Shown piece by piece: positions 28,966-39,503 of a stretch of DNA of 64,000 bases. Under the pieces are notes generated by a model, which was given only the letters and a program-made list of their open reading frames with translations, ran no database searches and was not told where the DNA came from. A program made the translations under genes and the position numbers. The stretch comes from Acrasis kona (lineage: Eukaryota; Heterolobosea; Eutetramitea; Acrasida; Acrasidae): NCBI GenBank assembly GCA_026419775.2, contig JAOPGA020001738.1, forward strand, positions 1-64,000, in the 5' to 3' direction. Numbering within the stretch: the stretch's first letter is position 1; each line of letters starts with the position of its first letter.

Positions 28966-30039
28966 TTATGCTCTGTGATATTGGATGGGACCTTCGATTT
29001 TGTAATCTAGTTCTTTTGCAGCATTCAAAGCAAAGTATGGATCCCTCAATATTTGTCTTGCAAGTGCCACAAAATCCGCCTGACCTTTTTGTAAAATTTC
29101 CTCAGCCTGTTTTGCATTTGTAATGAGACCTACAGCACATGTGGCAATTTCTGACTCTTTACGGATGTGTTCAGAAAAGGGAACTTGATAACCAGGACCA
29201 GGCGTAATTTTCTGTTTAAGATCTAAGCCACCACTAGAAGTGTCTATAACATCAACACCTCTTTGTTTTAGTATTTTTGATAGTTGAACACTTTGATCCA
29301 AATCCCAGCCACCCTCTACGTAGTCTGTTGCTGATATCCTCACCCAAAATGGCTTGTCTGACGGCCATACGGACAACATCTCATCTACAATTTCAAGAAG
29401 TAATCTTGTTCTGTTTTCAAAGCTTCCACCGTACTTATCTGTCCTTTTGTTGCTCAATGGCGAAAGAAACTGGTGTATCAAATAGCCATGTGCTGCATGG
29501 AGCTCCACTAAATCAAATCCATAATTGTCGGATCTCTTTGTAGATTCTTTAAATGCTTGAATATACTTTTTAATGTCCTGCTCTGAAATCTCTTTTGGTT
29601 TTCTGTAGTTATCAGAAAAAGAAACAGAACTCGGAGCCACGGGTTCCCAACCACCTTCATCATCTGGAACGCCGTTATGACCTTCCCAAGGGCGTTGGGT
29701 GCTTGCTTTTCTACCTGCATGGGCAAGTTGAATTCCAACTCTAGATCCCTGATTCTGCATGAATTTAGTCACCTTCTGCCACGCTTCTCCGTGAGCGTCC
29801 GACCAATATCCAGAGTCCTGCGGAGATATTCTGCCATCGCTTGTTACTGCAGAAGCCTCAACAATAATGAGACCAGCACCACCAACTGCTCTACTTCCAT
29901 AATGAACATAATGCCATTCATTCGGCATACCATCCATTGCATTACAAGAGTATTGGCACATTGGCGAGACAACAATACGGTTCTTCAAAGTTACGCCCTT
30001 CATGGTAATTGGTGTAAACAACAAAGGTGCTCTCTTCAT
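28966..30039 (-). CDS. NADH:flavin oxidoreductase, Old Yellow Enzyme family (YqjM/XenA-like)
   Basis: Single exon of 357 residues forming one TIM-barrel domain. Visible motifs: LFTPITMKGVTLKNRIV at the N-terminus, SPMCQYSC (the flavin-proximal Cys of the YqjM-like class), QLAHAGRKAS, ELHAAHGYLIHQFLSPLSN, KRTDKYGGSFENR, and the C-terminal ALARQILRDPYFA. FMN-dependent members reduce activated C=C bonds of enones and nitro compounds with NAD(P)H. Class II OYEs like this are mainly bacterial but also found in fungi and protists. The cytosolic role is uncertain, possibly detoxification of reactive carbonyls. Confidence 0.94.
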   Translation of the reverse strand: MKRAPLLFTPITMKGVTLKNRIVVSPMCQYSCNAMDGMPNEWHYVHYGSRAVGGAGLIIVEASAVTSDGRISPQDSGYWSDAHGEAWQKVTKFMQNQGSRVGIQLAHAGRKASTQRPWEGHNGVPDDEGGWEPVAPSSVSFSDNYRKPKEISEQDIKKYIQAFKESTKRSDNYGFDLVELHAAHGYLIHQFLSPLSNKRTDKYGGSFENRTRLLLEIVDEMLSVWPSDKPFWVRISATDYVEGGWDLDQSVQLSKILKQRGVDVIDTSSGGLDLKQKITPGPGYQVPFSEHIRKESEIATCAVGLITNAKQAEEILQKGQADFVALARQILRDPYFALNAAKELDYKIEGPIQYHRA

Positions 30040-30229
30040 TTCTTGTATTTTGCAGCAACAATCAACAGATCTTGAAAATTTTTAAATGATCGTGCGGTGA
30101 AACTCGGATAATCATATTTCACGATTGTCCGATTGTGGCTTTTGTAATAATAAGCATAAGGAAGAGTCCAACCATTTTGCAGTTATCAACAAATAATGAC
30201 AAATGACATGTTTTCAATTATTTTTATTT

Positions 30230-32357
30230 CTAGTTTGACACAACCTTACCATGGACTTGGACCTCCCTTTCAGTCTTTACAACTTCTAGTAGAAACTTCC
30301 TCCAGACCTTTAGTACCAGCCTGGATGAATCTTCATCGCCAAGAGCCCCCGCAATTTCATCAATGATGGCTTTTGGTTGTGAATGTAGTTCCATTTTCGT
30401 GAGGATAAAGTCCATCATGGTCGGTTCGTCGTCACCAAGTGTCTCTCTGATTTTTTTAACAAGATATGATTTGATACGAGGTATCAAATTATACTGACCA
30501 AGTGTGAACCAAACATGAATATATTGACATACCTTATCGACTACTTCCCAATTTACAGCGTAATGTATCAGCTCCTCCTTCTTCTTTGGAACTGCCTTCT
30601 TGATTTGTTTTGGATCCAATAGTCTCTCCGTCTCTTTCCTCTTCTTGTCAATCTGAAAAGTGTTAAAACACGATGCGTTAAGAAACTCAACAAACCTCTG
30701 CCATTCTTCTCCGCAACTCTTCTTCCTTCTTTTCCTTTTCTTCCTCCTCCTTTCTTCTTTCCTCTTCAATGGCCATGATGGTGCTAATCAATGTAGAACT
30801 CTTGGTGGTTATGGTTGGATCTTCAATTTCTTCTTCGACGTCGAAAGCACTAGGAGCCGATGCAACACTATCCGGAGGGTTACTTTTCTTGGTAACATTT
30901 AATATGATCGCACCTAATGTTGGAGCGGGTGGTGGAGGTACAGATGGTGGTGGAGGTGGTGGAGGTTCATCACGAGGCGGTGGAGGTGGAGGGGGTAATG
31001 TTTTAGGTTGACCGCTTTCTTCATCCCGGCGATGTCTAGAAGAAGAAGAAGAAGAAGACGATCGATGATCATCTTCGTAACTGTGTCTATATCTTTTTCT
31101 TTTATTGTAATAGTCATCTTCGTCGTCACGTTCATGGTACCTCCCGCTCGCTCTCTCCTGATCCGCTCTCTCCATGCGCCTCAACTCATGTTCCCTTCTT
31201 CTTCGTTCCTTCTCGTCTTCAATCTCTCTTTGCCTCATCCTCTCGCGCTCACGTTCCGTTTGTCTCTGTAACTGTCTCTGACGATCTCTCTCCAACTCTG
31301 CTTGTTTAATCTTTTCTCTTTCTACTTTTTCTCGTTCTCTATTCTTTTCGCTCTCTCTAAACTTTCTAATCTCTGCGGAAATGATTGCCTTTTTGGATTC
31401 GCTCTCCTCTTCGGAAGTACCTGATGCGATGATTTTATCGATGGTGTTCTTTACTGCTAATTCCTCGCTTAATGTAATGTTGTTGCTTTTGCTATCCTCT
31501 AGTACTTGTTGTAAGCGTTCTCTGGCTAGATTTTCTGAAAGTATTTCTGATTTTCGGAGCGTTTCGCGATCGGCGTCTTGTATTTCTACTTGTTCGCTTA
31601 TGATGTCGCTCTACATGTAAATGATGATCGATGATGATTTAACTTACGTCTGTAATGTCCATGCCTCTTCTATCCTTGGCCCAAAACTCTAATTTCTTCT
31701 TCTTGTACTCTGTTAAGAATGCATCAGCTTCTTTTCCAACGCTTAGTTCTATTTTGGAATTCTCAATTCTAAGATTTTGTAACACATTAAGTGCCACTAA
31801 CGCTGATTCAGCAGAACGATACTCAACAAATCCAAACTTTAGGTAAATGTTTGTTTTTGGATCCCTAATTCTTTTAAACGATTCTAGAGGGCCGCATGCC
31901 TAATGATTATTGGTTAGTGTTTATAAAAACAAATTTACTTACGTCGAACAACCGCTGTAGGAGATCATTATCAGCGATCTCGCTAATGTTTTTTGCGACA
32001 ACTGTGACTTTTTTATCTTCGAGTAGTGGGAATTGCTGTGGAGGTGCGATTACAAGTGGTAAAGTGGGAGGTTGAGGAGTTGGACCTGTTGGCGGTTTTG
32101 ATATGACTTGGGGCGCGACAGGCGTAACAGGAGATATCGGTGCTTTTATGTGTGATAATAATTAAAAAACATGACTTACGCATCCCAAAAGGTGGTGCCA
32201 TTGAACCTTGCATATACATTGGAGGCACACCAATTTGAAATGGAGGAAACCGATCTTGATACAGTTAGTAAATTGAGATGGAAAGAACAAATAGCTTACT
32301 TGGCACTAAATTGGGCGGTTGTGGAAACCCGAATGGGGGTCTTGGTGGTTGTGACAT
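30230..32357 (-). CDS. RBM25: RBM25-type splicing factor (RRM, RE/RD-rich, PWI)
   Basis: Six exons (32300-32357, 32180-32254, 31943-32142, 31648-31899, 30696-31610, 30230-30652), introns 36-45 nt, 640 residues. A Pro-rich N-terminus leads to an RRM near residues 90-170 (VTVVAKNIS; YLKFGFVEY). A long charged region rich in Arg and Glu follows, with a poly-Pro stretch. The C-terminal PWI domain, about 545-625, shows WEVVDKVCQYIHVW, EPTMMDFILTKM and the final WRKFLLE. This order is that of RBM25, a U1-associated regulator of alternative splicing that acts in nuclear speckles. The human protein is longer (about 840). Exon junctions keep the frame and the domain motifs. Confidence 0.9.
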
Positions 32358-32563
32358 TTTGAAGTTAACCAAGAAATTGTAAAGGGATATAGAAAGGGCA
32401 CCTTGACCAGAAGGTCTACAATAATTATTGACATCACAACAATACCAAATAACAATGCACAACAAATGACGACAAATACATTTTTTAATCACACCACGTT
32501 TAACTCGAGTTATTCGACGTCAGAAAATCAACAACCATTCATTGTTGAAAATGTGGAACAAAA

Positions 32564-33312
32564 ATGGCTGCTACTAATGCATCAAGTGCGTCAAGCCCAA
32601 AGTCTTTGCCTGTCACCGAAAAAAAGACTTCTGTGATGAGTATTTAATTGCAATGCCGTGTTGGGACAAAGGGGAAAATTCTACACATCCTCAACAACCC
32701 CAGTATCAAGCCCAGCAGCTTCAATTGGTATATCTTGCAGTTATTAGACATTACAAACTAACATTAAGAACATTTTAGAGTTTTGTGAAATGGGTAGGTG
32801 TTTTAATTTTAACCTTTGTACAAATAAAGTCATTGACACAAGATGAATGTGGACTTGTAGCGTCTAATTCAGTCCAGAATGATTTCTAAAAACAAAAATA
32901 AGATCACTAGCTATTTTTCAGCAGGAATTTGGACGTCCAGCCCAAAAAACAAATAAAAAACCCTCAACTAATAAACTTTATTGAAGTTATTACACTGGAA
33001 AACTCACTACCTTTAATATCTGAAATTATCAACATTCTGTATCAGGAAATAGGTGTTATACTTGAAGCATGGGATGTTTGTAAGCTCAATATGAAGACGC
33101 AGTGTTCCACAAATGCTTTTTTTCACCACCTCCATGGTACCTTTTGCGAAACCATCCAAAATCCGAAACGCAATCAATATGATGAATACAAAGGACAGAT
33201 ACAGTGGACACAACAAACATGGCTAATACATTTAGTAATAAAATACACTCCAGAGATGAACACATTTATTCCCAGCAACATGAATAAAAGTAGACCGAGT
33301 TACAAAAGATAA
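32564..33312 (+). CDS. Hypothetical spliced protein
   Basis: Model of five exons (32564-32639, 32672-32727, 32769-32793, 32843-32861, 32922-33312), 188 residues. All introns are GT-AG (32, 41, 49 and 60 nt) and the frame is kept, but the small middle exons are uncertain and other joins are possible. The last exon reads as real protein, with LINFIEVITLENSLPLISEI, LEAWDVC and a basic end. I recognise no domain. The gene ends 13 bp before the convergent RPB6 gene ends. Confidence 0.4.
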
Positions 33313-33325
33313 ATTAATTTAATGT

Positions 33326-33833
33326 TTACCATGGAATGATGAGTTCGTTTACGTGCCAATCCTCGTACGATTTGTCTGGCAAATATCTTCTAACTATCAT
33401 TGGGATTTTTAATTGTTTCAACTCTTTTTGGGCAATAACTAAAGGATCCGTTTCACCTTGCAACTCAACCATAACAGGAGCATTCATACTGATTTGAAGA
33501 GCCCTTGTGCCTAAAATACGTGCCTTTTCGAACTTTGTCATAAACTTGGTTGTTTTGCGGTCATTTTTTTGAACTTGCTTAGAATCTCGATATTGCTGTG
33601 GATGATCCCCCGCTTGTGCGCTATCTGCCAAAAACTCTACCTGTGAACCTTCGAACTAATGACTTGTCATTTTTAAATGCCTTTAGAAACTTACTGCACT
33701 TTCATCCTGATAATCATTTGGTTCATCGTATGCTTCCCCATCATCGTTGTAGTTATCGCCGTCATATCTATTAAAACAAAGTGAGCGTCAACACAAACAT
33801 ACTCCTTTCTTACATTTCATCTTCATCAGCCAT
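33326..33833 (-). CDS. RPB6: RNA polymerase I/II/III subunit RPABC2 (RPB6)
   Basis: Three exons (33814-33833, 33695-33767, 33326-33655), introns 46 and 39 nt, 140 residues. The acidic N-terminus (MADEDE followed by Asp/Glu/Tyr-rich sequence) and the conserved core [35 protein letters not shown] and [12 protein letters not shown] are those of the small subunit shared by all three nuclear polymerases. It stabilises the clamp and the docking of other factors. Length and exon-coded acidic tail match other eukaryotes. Confidence 0.96.
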
Positions 33834-33922
33834 CTTTAACACGATTTTTATGAAGTTGACAACTTCAATAACAACATTGAACAATCTTACAATTTTAATT
33901 GAACGTTATTAAAAAAACAACT

Positions 33923-36865
33923 TTATACTTTAATATCGCACACAGGCAACATGTTCGCAGTTTGTGTCAATCTCACCGTGACCAACTCAGCCTTTTCATC
34001 ATGTCTCATATAATTCGTAAAGAAGGTCAACAGCACAGTAGTACCGCCAGATAGGCTCTGTTGATGATTTGCATAATAATTGACCATCACCTTATAAAGA
34101 CCCTGTGGTGCCACCTTGAGCATATATTCCTCGGGACCATAACCATGTCTAAAATCCCTGCTCACATGTCCACCAATTATTGTATTTCTGTTACTATAAC
34201 TAGCGGATTGTCCACCAATCACATCTTCTGTCACGTGCAAATCAACATCGGTATCATTGGTGTCCCATGCCATACTTATTCTCAAATCCAAATCCATCTT
34301 GTATACAAAGTAAGGATCACAAACAGGCAATCGACTGTCCTTGACTAACATGTGATTCAATTCAATTAGAGCGGTCACTTCAATTTCATCGAATCGATCG
34401 TCCCAATCCTTATACACCACTTGGTTCATCAAATCAGCAGCCTCTGGTAACTTGTTCAACTTTTCTTTGATCAGTGCCAAATCACGATAGCTTTGTGGTT
34501 CGTCTGGTCTCATTTTCTTCACCTTTTCCAACAAGTACTCTGCTTCTTCGTGATGCTTTGATTGATCCAAGCGATAGGAAACAATGCGCAGTAATTGTTC
34601 GCTTTCCAATTCCAATTCCAACAAGTTTGTTAAAATGTTGATTCCCTTATCTACTTGTTTTAGCGCAGTGAGGAAATAATCGGCAACGTCCAAAAAGAAG
34701 GCAGGGGATTTGCTGAACTCTCTACGTTGTTCCAAATAACTCTGGTATGGATCTGGTGCGCTCTTGATGGTGCTCATATAGGGAGCGGTAGAGTTCCATG
34801 CCTTGACTGATATCGTTGCGTCGACGGAACCATTATTTCTTATTTGTAAATCTGATGAAATGGTAGCACAAGCAGAGGCAATAGAATGGCATGTTTCTTC
34901 CAGGCAATCTAAAATATCATCTGCTTCATCATCTTCATCTTCATCATCATCACTAAAATATGAACCTTCTCCTTCACAACAATCTTCCATTTCCATTTCC
35001 ATTTGCCGTCCCTCGTAACACACCTCAGCACAGATACCTGTCGATTGACTTTCGCCATACGATTGTTTTGGTGCAGCAGAATCTAGTGTTATTTTCTCGA
35101 AATGTTTTTCGTACCATTCTCTCCTGGCCTGCCACATGACTTTAACTCTTTCAATCTTATGAGCCTTTCTTCGATCGAAATCATCTCGTTCGGCTATCAA
35201 TGCCTCTTCATACGACTTGACCATTTGTTTGAGATTGTCGTCGGGTCTGATCTTGTGCTTAATGTATTGGTCTATTGTTTCTAATACGATTAGACTGGTA
35301 TTGGGAGATACAATCTTCCACTCCATGCTCAAATCTCTAATTTCATCGGCAAAGTATTCTGGGAACGAGCTCATGCTTGATAGCTTTTGTCTGGCCCACA
35401 ATTGTGCGATCACATTGTCCTTATCCTGAATCACCGTCTTGTCGTCGCCTGTGCGTTGAATTTTGATGGTGATGTGATTCGCTACTTGATTTCCAAACTT
35501 GAACATGCACGTAATGTCTGCATCGTTAACGTTCTTTTTTAATTTTCCGTAGACGTGCATGTAACCATTGTCGTCGACAGGTAGGGGTTCGATGGGGAAC
35601 ACTTGCTCCAATTGTTCGGTTTCGTAATCGGAGGTCAAGATGCTAAAAGTGGGTTGGCCGATGGCTTGGATGATGGTTTCGTGTGAAAGTTTTCTGCTGG
35701 CATCATCGAATTTACCTCCGCTTTTGTTTGCAATGTGTGATAGCAGTTGTGAATTGCAACTTGGTGATGTGTTGATAATGTATAGTGGAGTGGAGTAGGT
35801 TGTGTTTGGGGTGATGTCCATTCCAAGCGTATGTTGTCCGTCGGTAAATATCACACAGAGGTCGCACGAGGAGTCAAGTAATTGTTCCAACTGGTCCAAG
35901 TTGGTTGCGCCGTCAAAGATGGTCTTGTCTAGAGCTTGTAATGCTTCGGATGGGCTATTGTACTCCTGACTGCTAGTGAGACCCAGGCTGAACGTGGTCA
36001 AAACTACTGTTGCGGATGGATACTTGTCTAAAATCTTTTTCAACAATGTGGAATCGGTTGTGAGTTGATCGCATCTGCTGTAGCTTGCATCGTACAAAAC
36101 TTGTAATTTTTTGCAATCGACGGGTGTTGATGCCGGGCGATCCACTCTCATTCTGGCACAAAAGTAATCTCCTTGTACAGTCACTTGATTATCTGCAAGT
36201 GTTTCGGTGCTAGTAATTAAAATGGACTCCACTTTAGAAAGTTCGGATGAATTATTAAAGCTGACAGCCTTTCTGTTACCATTAACCTGCGCTGGTTCAT
36301 TGGATGTGATCTTTTTGTCAGTCGCGATGAATTCTACGACCAAATTGTTATCTGGGTTTGCAAAGGTCCATTCCACTTCGGCACTCTTTTGGGTTTTTTG
36401 GGTAGATAGGAAGGGGAGTTCTATGCTTGATTTATCCTTGATAGAGGTGATTGGAATACTATAAATGACTTGTACAGTTCTCGTCTGATTGGGGTGCAAT
36501 GGGTAGATTGATGTCTTGAAGGAGTTGCTGTTTGCTACTTGTTGTACAACTGACGCACCCTTTCCACTACGAACTTCCTCTTCAAATACTTGCTTCGCCT
36601 TCTCTTTGTTAATTGGAACAGCATCGATTAAAACTCCATCTACATCCAATGAGTACCCTACCAAAGTGGCACCCACAGGAAGTGGAAATGTAAGATCTCC
36701 TGATAGAGTCTTATCATTGTGGTTGGTAAACTCTAAAGTATTTATTACCCTAGCGAGTGGTAGAGCAATATGAGCGGACAATTTGAATGATGACATATCG
36801 AGTGGTGTGGACACATTGTCTGAGAACGTGATTCTTGGACGTAAGCTTGATTGATCGCTAGCCAT
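33923..36865 (-). CDS. VIT and von Willebrand A domain protein with TPR and DUF2135 parts
   Basis: Single exon of 980 residues, starting from the ATG before ASDQSS. A VIT domain (about 10-145) shows LEFTNHNDKTLSGDLTFPLP and EKAKQVFEEEVRSGK. A vWA domain (about 250-410) has a MIDAS-like set: DASYS, GATN and IFTDG. Long linkers include a very acidic run of about 15 residues. TPR-like helices lie near 720-830. The C-terminal 110 residues resemble DUF2135, with DTNDTDVDLHV and YGPEEYMLKVAPQGLY. VIT/vWA proteins include inter-alpha-trypsin inhibitor heavy chains and PARP4, but intracellular amoebal and bacterial versions are common. There is no signal peptide, so a cytosolic scaffold is likely. 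Confidence 0.88.
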   Translation of the reverse strand: MASDQSSLRPRITFSDNVSTPLDMSSFKLSAHIALPLARVINTLEFTNHNDKTLSGDLTFPLPVGATLVGYSLDVDGVLIDAVPINKEKAKQVFEEEVRSGKGASVVQQVANSNSFKTSIYPLHPNQTRTVQVIYSIPITSIKDKSSIELPFLSTQKTQKSAEVEWTFANPDNNLVVEFIATDKKITSNEPAQVNGNRKAVSFNNSSELSKVESILITSTETLADNQVTVQGDYFCARMRVDRPASTPVDCKKLQVLYDASYSRCDQLTTDSTLLKKILDKYPSATVVLTTFSLGLTSSQEYNSPSEALQALDKTIFDGATNLDQLEQLLDSSCDLCVIFTDGQHTLGMDITPNTTYSTPLYIINTSPSCNSQLLSHIANKSGGKFDDASRKLSHETIIQAIGQPTFSILTSDYETEQLEQVFPIEPLPVDDNGYMHVYGKLKKNVNDADITCMFKFGNQVANHITIKIQRTGDDKTVIQDKDNVIAQLWARQKLSSMSSFPEYFADEIRDLSMEWKIVSPNTSLIVLETIDQYIKHKIRPDDNLKQMVKSYEEALIAERDDFDRRKAHKIERVKVMWQARREWYEKHFEKITLDSAAPKQSYGESQSTGICAEVCYEGRQMEMEMEDCCEGEGSYFSDDDEDEDDEADDILDCLEETCHSIASACATISSDLQIRNNGSVDATISVKAWNSTAPYMSTIKSAPDPYQSYLEQRREFSKSPAFFLDVADYFLTALKQVDKGINILTNLLELELESEQLLRIVSYRLDQSKHHEEAEYLLEKVKKMRPDEPQSYRDLALIKEKLNKLPEAADLMNQVVYKDWDDRFDEIEVTALIELNHMLVKDSRLPVCDPYFVYKMDLDLRISMAWDTNDTDVDLHVTEDVIGGQSASYSNRNTIIGGHVSRDFRHGYGPEEYMLKVAPQGLYKVMVNYYANHQQSLSGGTTVLLTFFTNYMRHDEKAELVTVRLTQTANMLPVCDIKV

Positions 36866-37019
36866 TTTATTTGGTTTCAAGTTTCAGAAATCGACACTCA
36901 ATTTATATTTAGTGGCGATTAACGAACTTCGCGGAAACTACTTACGCAGCCTGCTGCAGTGAATGTCTTCTAGTTGACAAGACTCAAAAATCAAAATTGA
37001 AAGTTTGAAATTCCCGGGG

Positions 37020-37260
37020 ATGTCTACAACTTTTACAAATATAAAGCTAATAAATTAATTACTCTTACCGAGATATGTAGGCATCTACCAACATCAATGG
37101 GGAGAAGCTGTTGAAGGTCACTTGATAAGTCTCACAACTTGGGAACAAGAAGGAAACACTCCATACTGGATGTTTACAAACTCACGGGGATATCGATTTG
37201 GTGAGGTAAGTATTATTCATTGTTTTAAATATATAAGAATGAATACTACAGAATTATTAG
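37020..37260 (+). CDS. Candidate microprotein with an unusual first intron
   Basis: A strong coding exon, about 37073-37205, reads GIYQHQWGEAVEGHLISL and PYWMFTNSRGYRFGE. It ends at a good GTAAGT donor, and the next exon (37252-37260) closes with TAG. The upstream ATG at 37020 is in the correct phase only if a 27-nt intron with a GC donor (37046-37072) is assumed, giving 55 residues. That first junction is doubtful and a different 5' exon may exist. No family was recognised. Confidence 0.35.
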
Positions 37261-37429
37261 AGGCATAAACGATTGTAGAATTGAATTTGTCACCCAGTGT
37301 AATTATCCAATAAATAAATTCATAACTAATCACTAATGTTTGCTAAATTGGAATAAACTTCCAATTCTGATCTTCCCGGCCTTCTTTGTTTCTTCACAAC
37401 ACTTACTTCAGAGTCAACCAAATTCAAAA

Positions 37430-38486
37430 ATGTCTGAACAAGACAAGAAGCGTCAAGATGTTTTGCAGAGGATACAGAAAAGAGAATTGGAATTGAAAAG
37501 CAAAAAAGAAGAGCGCATGACAACTAGCAGCAACGAGAAGATTGAAGAGGATCCAGCACAATTCTACAAAACTTTTTACGAGTTAAAGAATAGTTTGTTA
37601 CCACCGATTCCTAAACTAATTTATGCGCAGATATATCGATCGCAGTAGATAATTTGGAACAATCGCAACAGCAGGTCCAAGAGCTGCAACATTTGCTAAA
37701 CATGAGTGTACATTTCTTATCTCCATACGATACTCGACAGGCAGACCAAGTTATCAAAACGCTAGAGGCTGACATTGAGAAGATTAAAAAAACCCTAGGC
37801 GAGAAGAAAAAGTTTTCGTTTAAAAGAAGAGTACCAAAAACCCCTAATACCACACCCGCTACGCCTGTAAACTCCACAGAAGCCAGAACACAGGTAAACA
37901 TTCTGATCACGTCCAACTTTAAATGTTTTAGGAGCAGGATACCTTAAGTCAGATGAACGGAAAAACGTTCGATGGAGTGGAGGGCAGTTTGATCATTGAA
38001 CCAGTTGATTATTCAAAAGACACAAGCTCCTTGAGAGTCAATCCCGACGACGACATTATCATCTCCAACTGTGAAAATGCCAAAATTCAATTCTGTTGCG
38101 TATCGGGAGCGGCCTATTTAAAATCACTAAAGAATTGTACTGTTCTGATGGGACCCATATCTGGAAGCGCATTTTTACAGAATTGTACAAACTGCACAAT
38201 TGTATTGGCATCTAGGCAAGCAAGAATTCACACGTCAACAAATTGTGATTTTTATTTGTACACCAGAAGCGATCCCATTATTGAACATTGCAGCGATGTG
38301 AAATTTGCACCCTATGATTTCGACTATGAAAATGTGGATCAACATTTCAAGATGGCACAATTCGATAGGAGCAAGAACGAGGAGTGGTACAAGGTGAAGG
38401 ATTTCAATTGGTTGAAGCAAGAACAGTCTCCGAACTGGAGCATCATGCCAGAATCAGATAGAGCTTCGTTTACATTCGAAAAGTAA
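37430..38486 (+). CDS. TBCC: Tubulin-folding cofactor C
   Basis: Three exons (37430-37592, 37631-37893, 37932-38486), both introns 38 nt, 326 residues. The N-terminal half is a charged helical spectrin-like region. The C-terminal C-CAP/cofactor C domain (about 150-290) is a right-handed beta helix, with ENAKIQFCCVSGAAYLKSLK, SGSAFLQNC, and SRQARIHTS followed by DPIIEHCSDVKFAPYDFD. The arginine in QARIH corresponds to the arginine finger that, with cofactors D and E, stimulates GTP hydrolysis by beta-tubulin to release folded heterodimers. The gene ends 12 bp before the convergent lipase gene ends. Confidence 0.93.
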
Positions 38487-38498
38487 AATCTAATTTAA

Positions 38499-39398
38499 TC
38501 AAATTCTGTCTTTTCCAACTGGACTAAACACGTAATCCAAAACAGAGTTGATGCTAATGTTGATATCTTGGTTGTTATGCTTTTGAATGGATTCAATGTA
38601 ACTAGACATTCGATGGCACTCGAATATTCCAAAATCGCTCCTTGTATTACAGAGTAATCTAACCACGCCATCCATATGTACGTAATCATTATTGACCGAG
38701 GAGAGCACGACAGGAGCTACTTCGTCGTGTGAAAAAGAAAAGGCTACGTTGCCATAGTTGAACGAATGGAATGGGACGGAGTGGACGAATCTTGTTCTGT
38801 TTTTGACGAGGGAATGTAAATTGTTTATGAATTCTGCATCGCCCACGTGGGGGCATCCGAAAGTTATCAAGGTGGCGGGATGATGTGGAATTAAAAATGA
38901 TAAATGTAATGACCCTATGGTGGCCATCGCACCGCCTTGACTGTGGCCCGTATACAAAACTTGGTAGTGGCCATTTAGGACATATGGTATAATGGTCTCC
39001 AGCACACTAGTATGGTCGTGAAGGTATTCTTTTAGAAAACCAGAATGTACATTCCCCAGATGAACGGATTGAAACTCACATGAAGTCATGTTTGTGTTAA
39101 TGTTTGTCTCGAACCAATCCTCATAAATTAGTTCGGATCCCCTGTATGCCACCGCTATTTTTTTTAACTTGTCATTAATGTATATTTTTGTGTTGATGTG
39201 TTCCGAGCTTAATATCCTTAAAACGTTCCATCCTTTCTTTTTTAATACTGTACTCGTAGAAATCTCTGATTCCATGCTGTTGTAAGAATCTAGGCTAAGG
39301 AATGCTGCATCGTATTCTTCATTGGTGGTCTTCTTGGTATTGGCAAGGACAACCAAGATCATAACCAAGATGATGATGCTCAATTTTGTTTTTATCAT
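38499..39398 (-). CDS. Secreted class 3 lipase
   Basis: Single exon of 299 residues. Residues 1-21 are a signal peptide. The alpha/beta-hydrolase fold shows KIAVAYRGSE, the nucleophile elbow TGHSQGGAMA and FGCPHVGDAEF, all typical of fungal-type (Rhizomucor-like) lipases of family 3. The catalytic Ser is in GHSQG, the Asp probably follows FGCPHVG, and the His is near SHDEVAPV. It is probably an extracellular or lysosomal triglyceride or phospholipid lipase used in feeding. Confidence 0.92.
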   Translation of the reverse strand: MIKTKLSIIILVMILVVLANTKKTTNEEYDAAFLSLDSYNSMESEISTSTVLKKKGWNVLRILSSEHINTKIYINDKLKKIAVAYRGSELIYEDWFETNINTNMTSCEFQSVHLGNVHSGFLKEYLHDHTSVLETIIPYVLNGHYQVLYTGHSQGGAMATIGSLHLSFLIPHHPATLITFGCPHVGDAEFINNLHSLVKNRTRFVHSVPFHSFNYGNVAFSFSHDEVAPVVLSSVNNDYVHMDGVVRLLCNTRSDFGIFECHRMSSYIESIQKHNNQDINISINSVLDYVFSPVGKDRI

Positions 39399-39503
39399 AT
39401 TTTAATACCTCAAGTTCGTGTCCTTGAAAGGTTGACCTCATTAATTTTTGATTGAACAAACACACAGCGTTTACAAAACATGTTTAATAAATAAATTAAC
39501 ACA

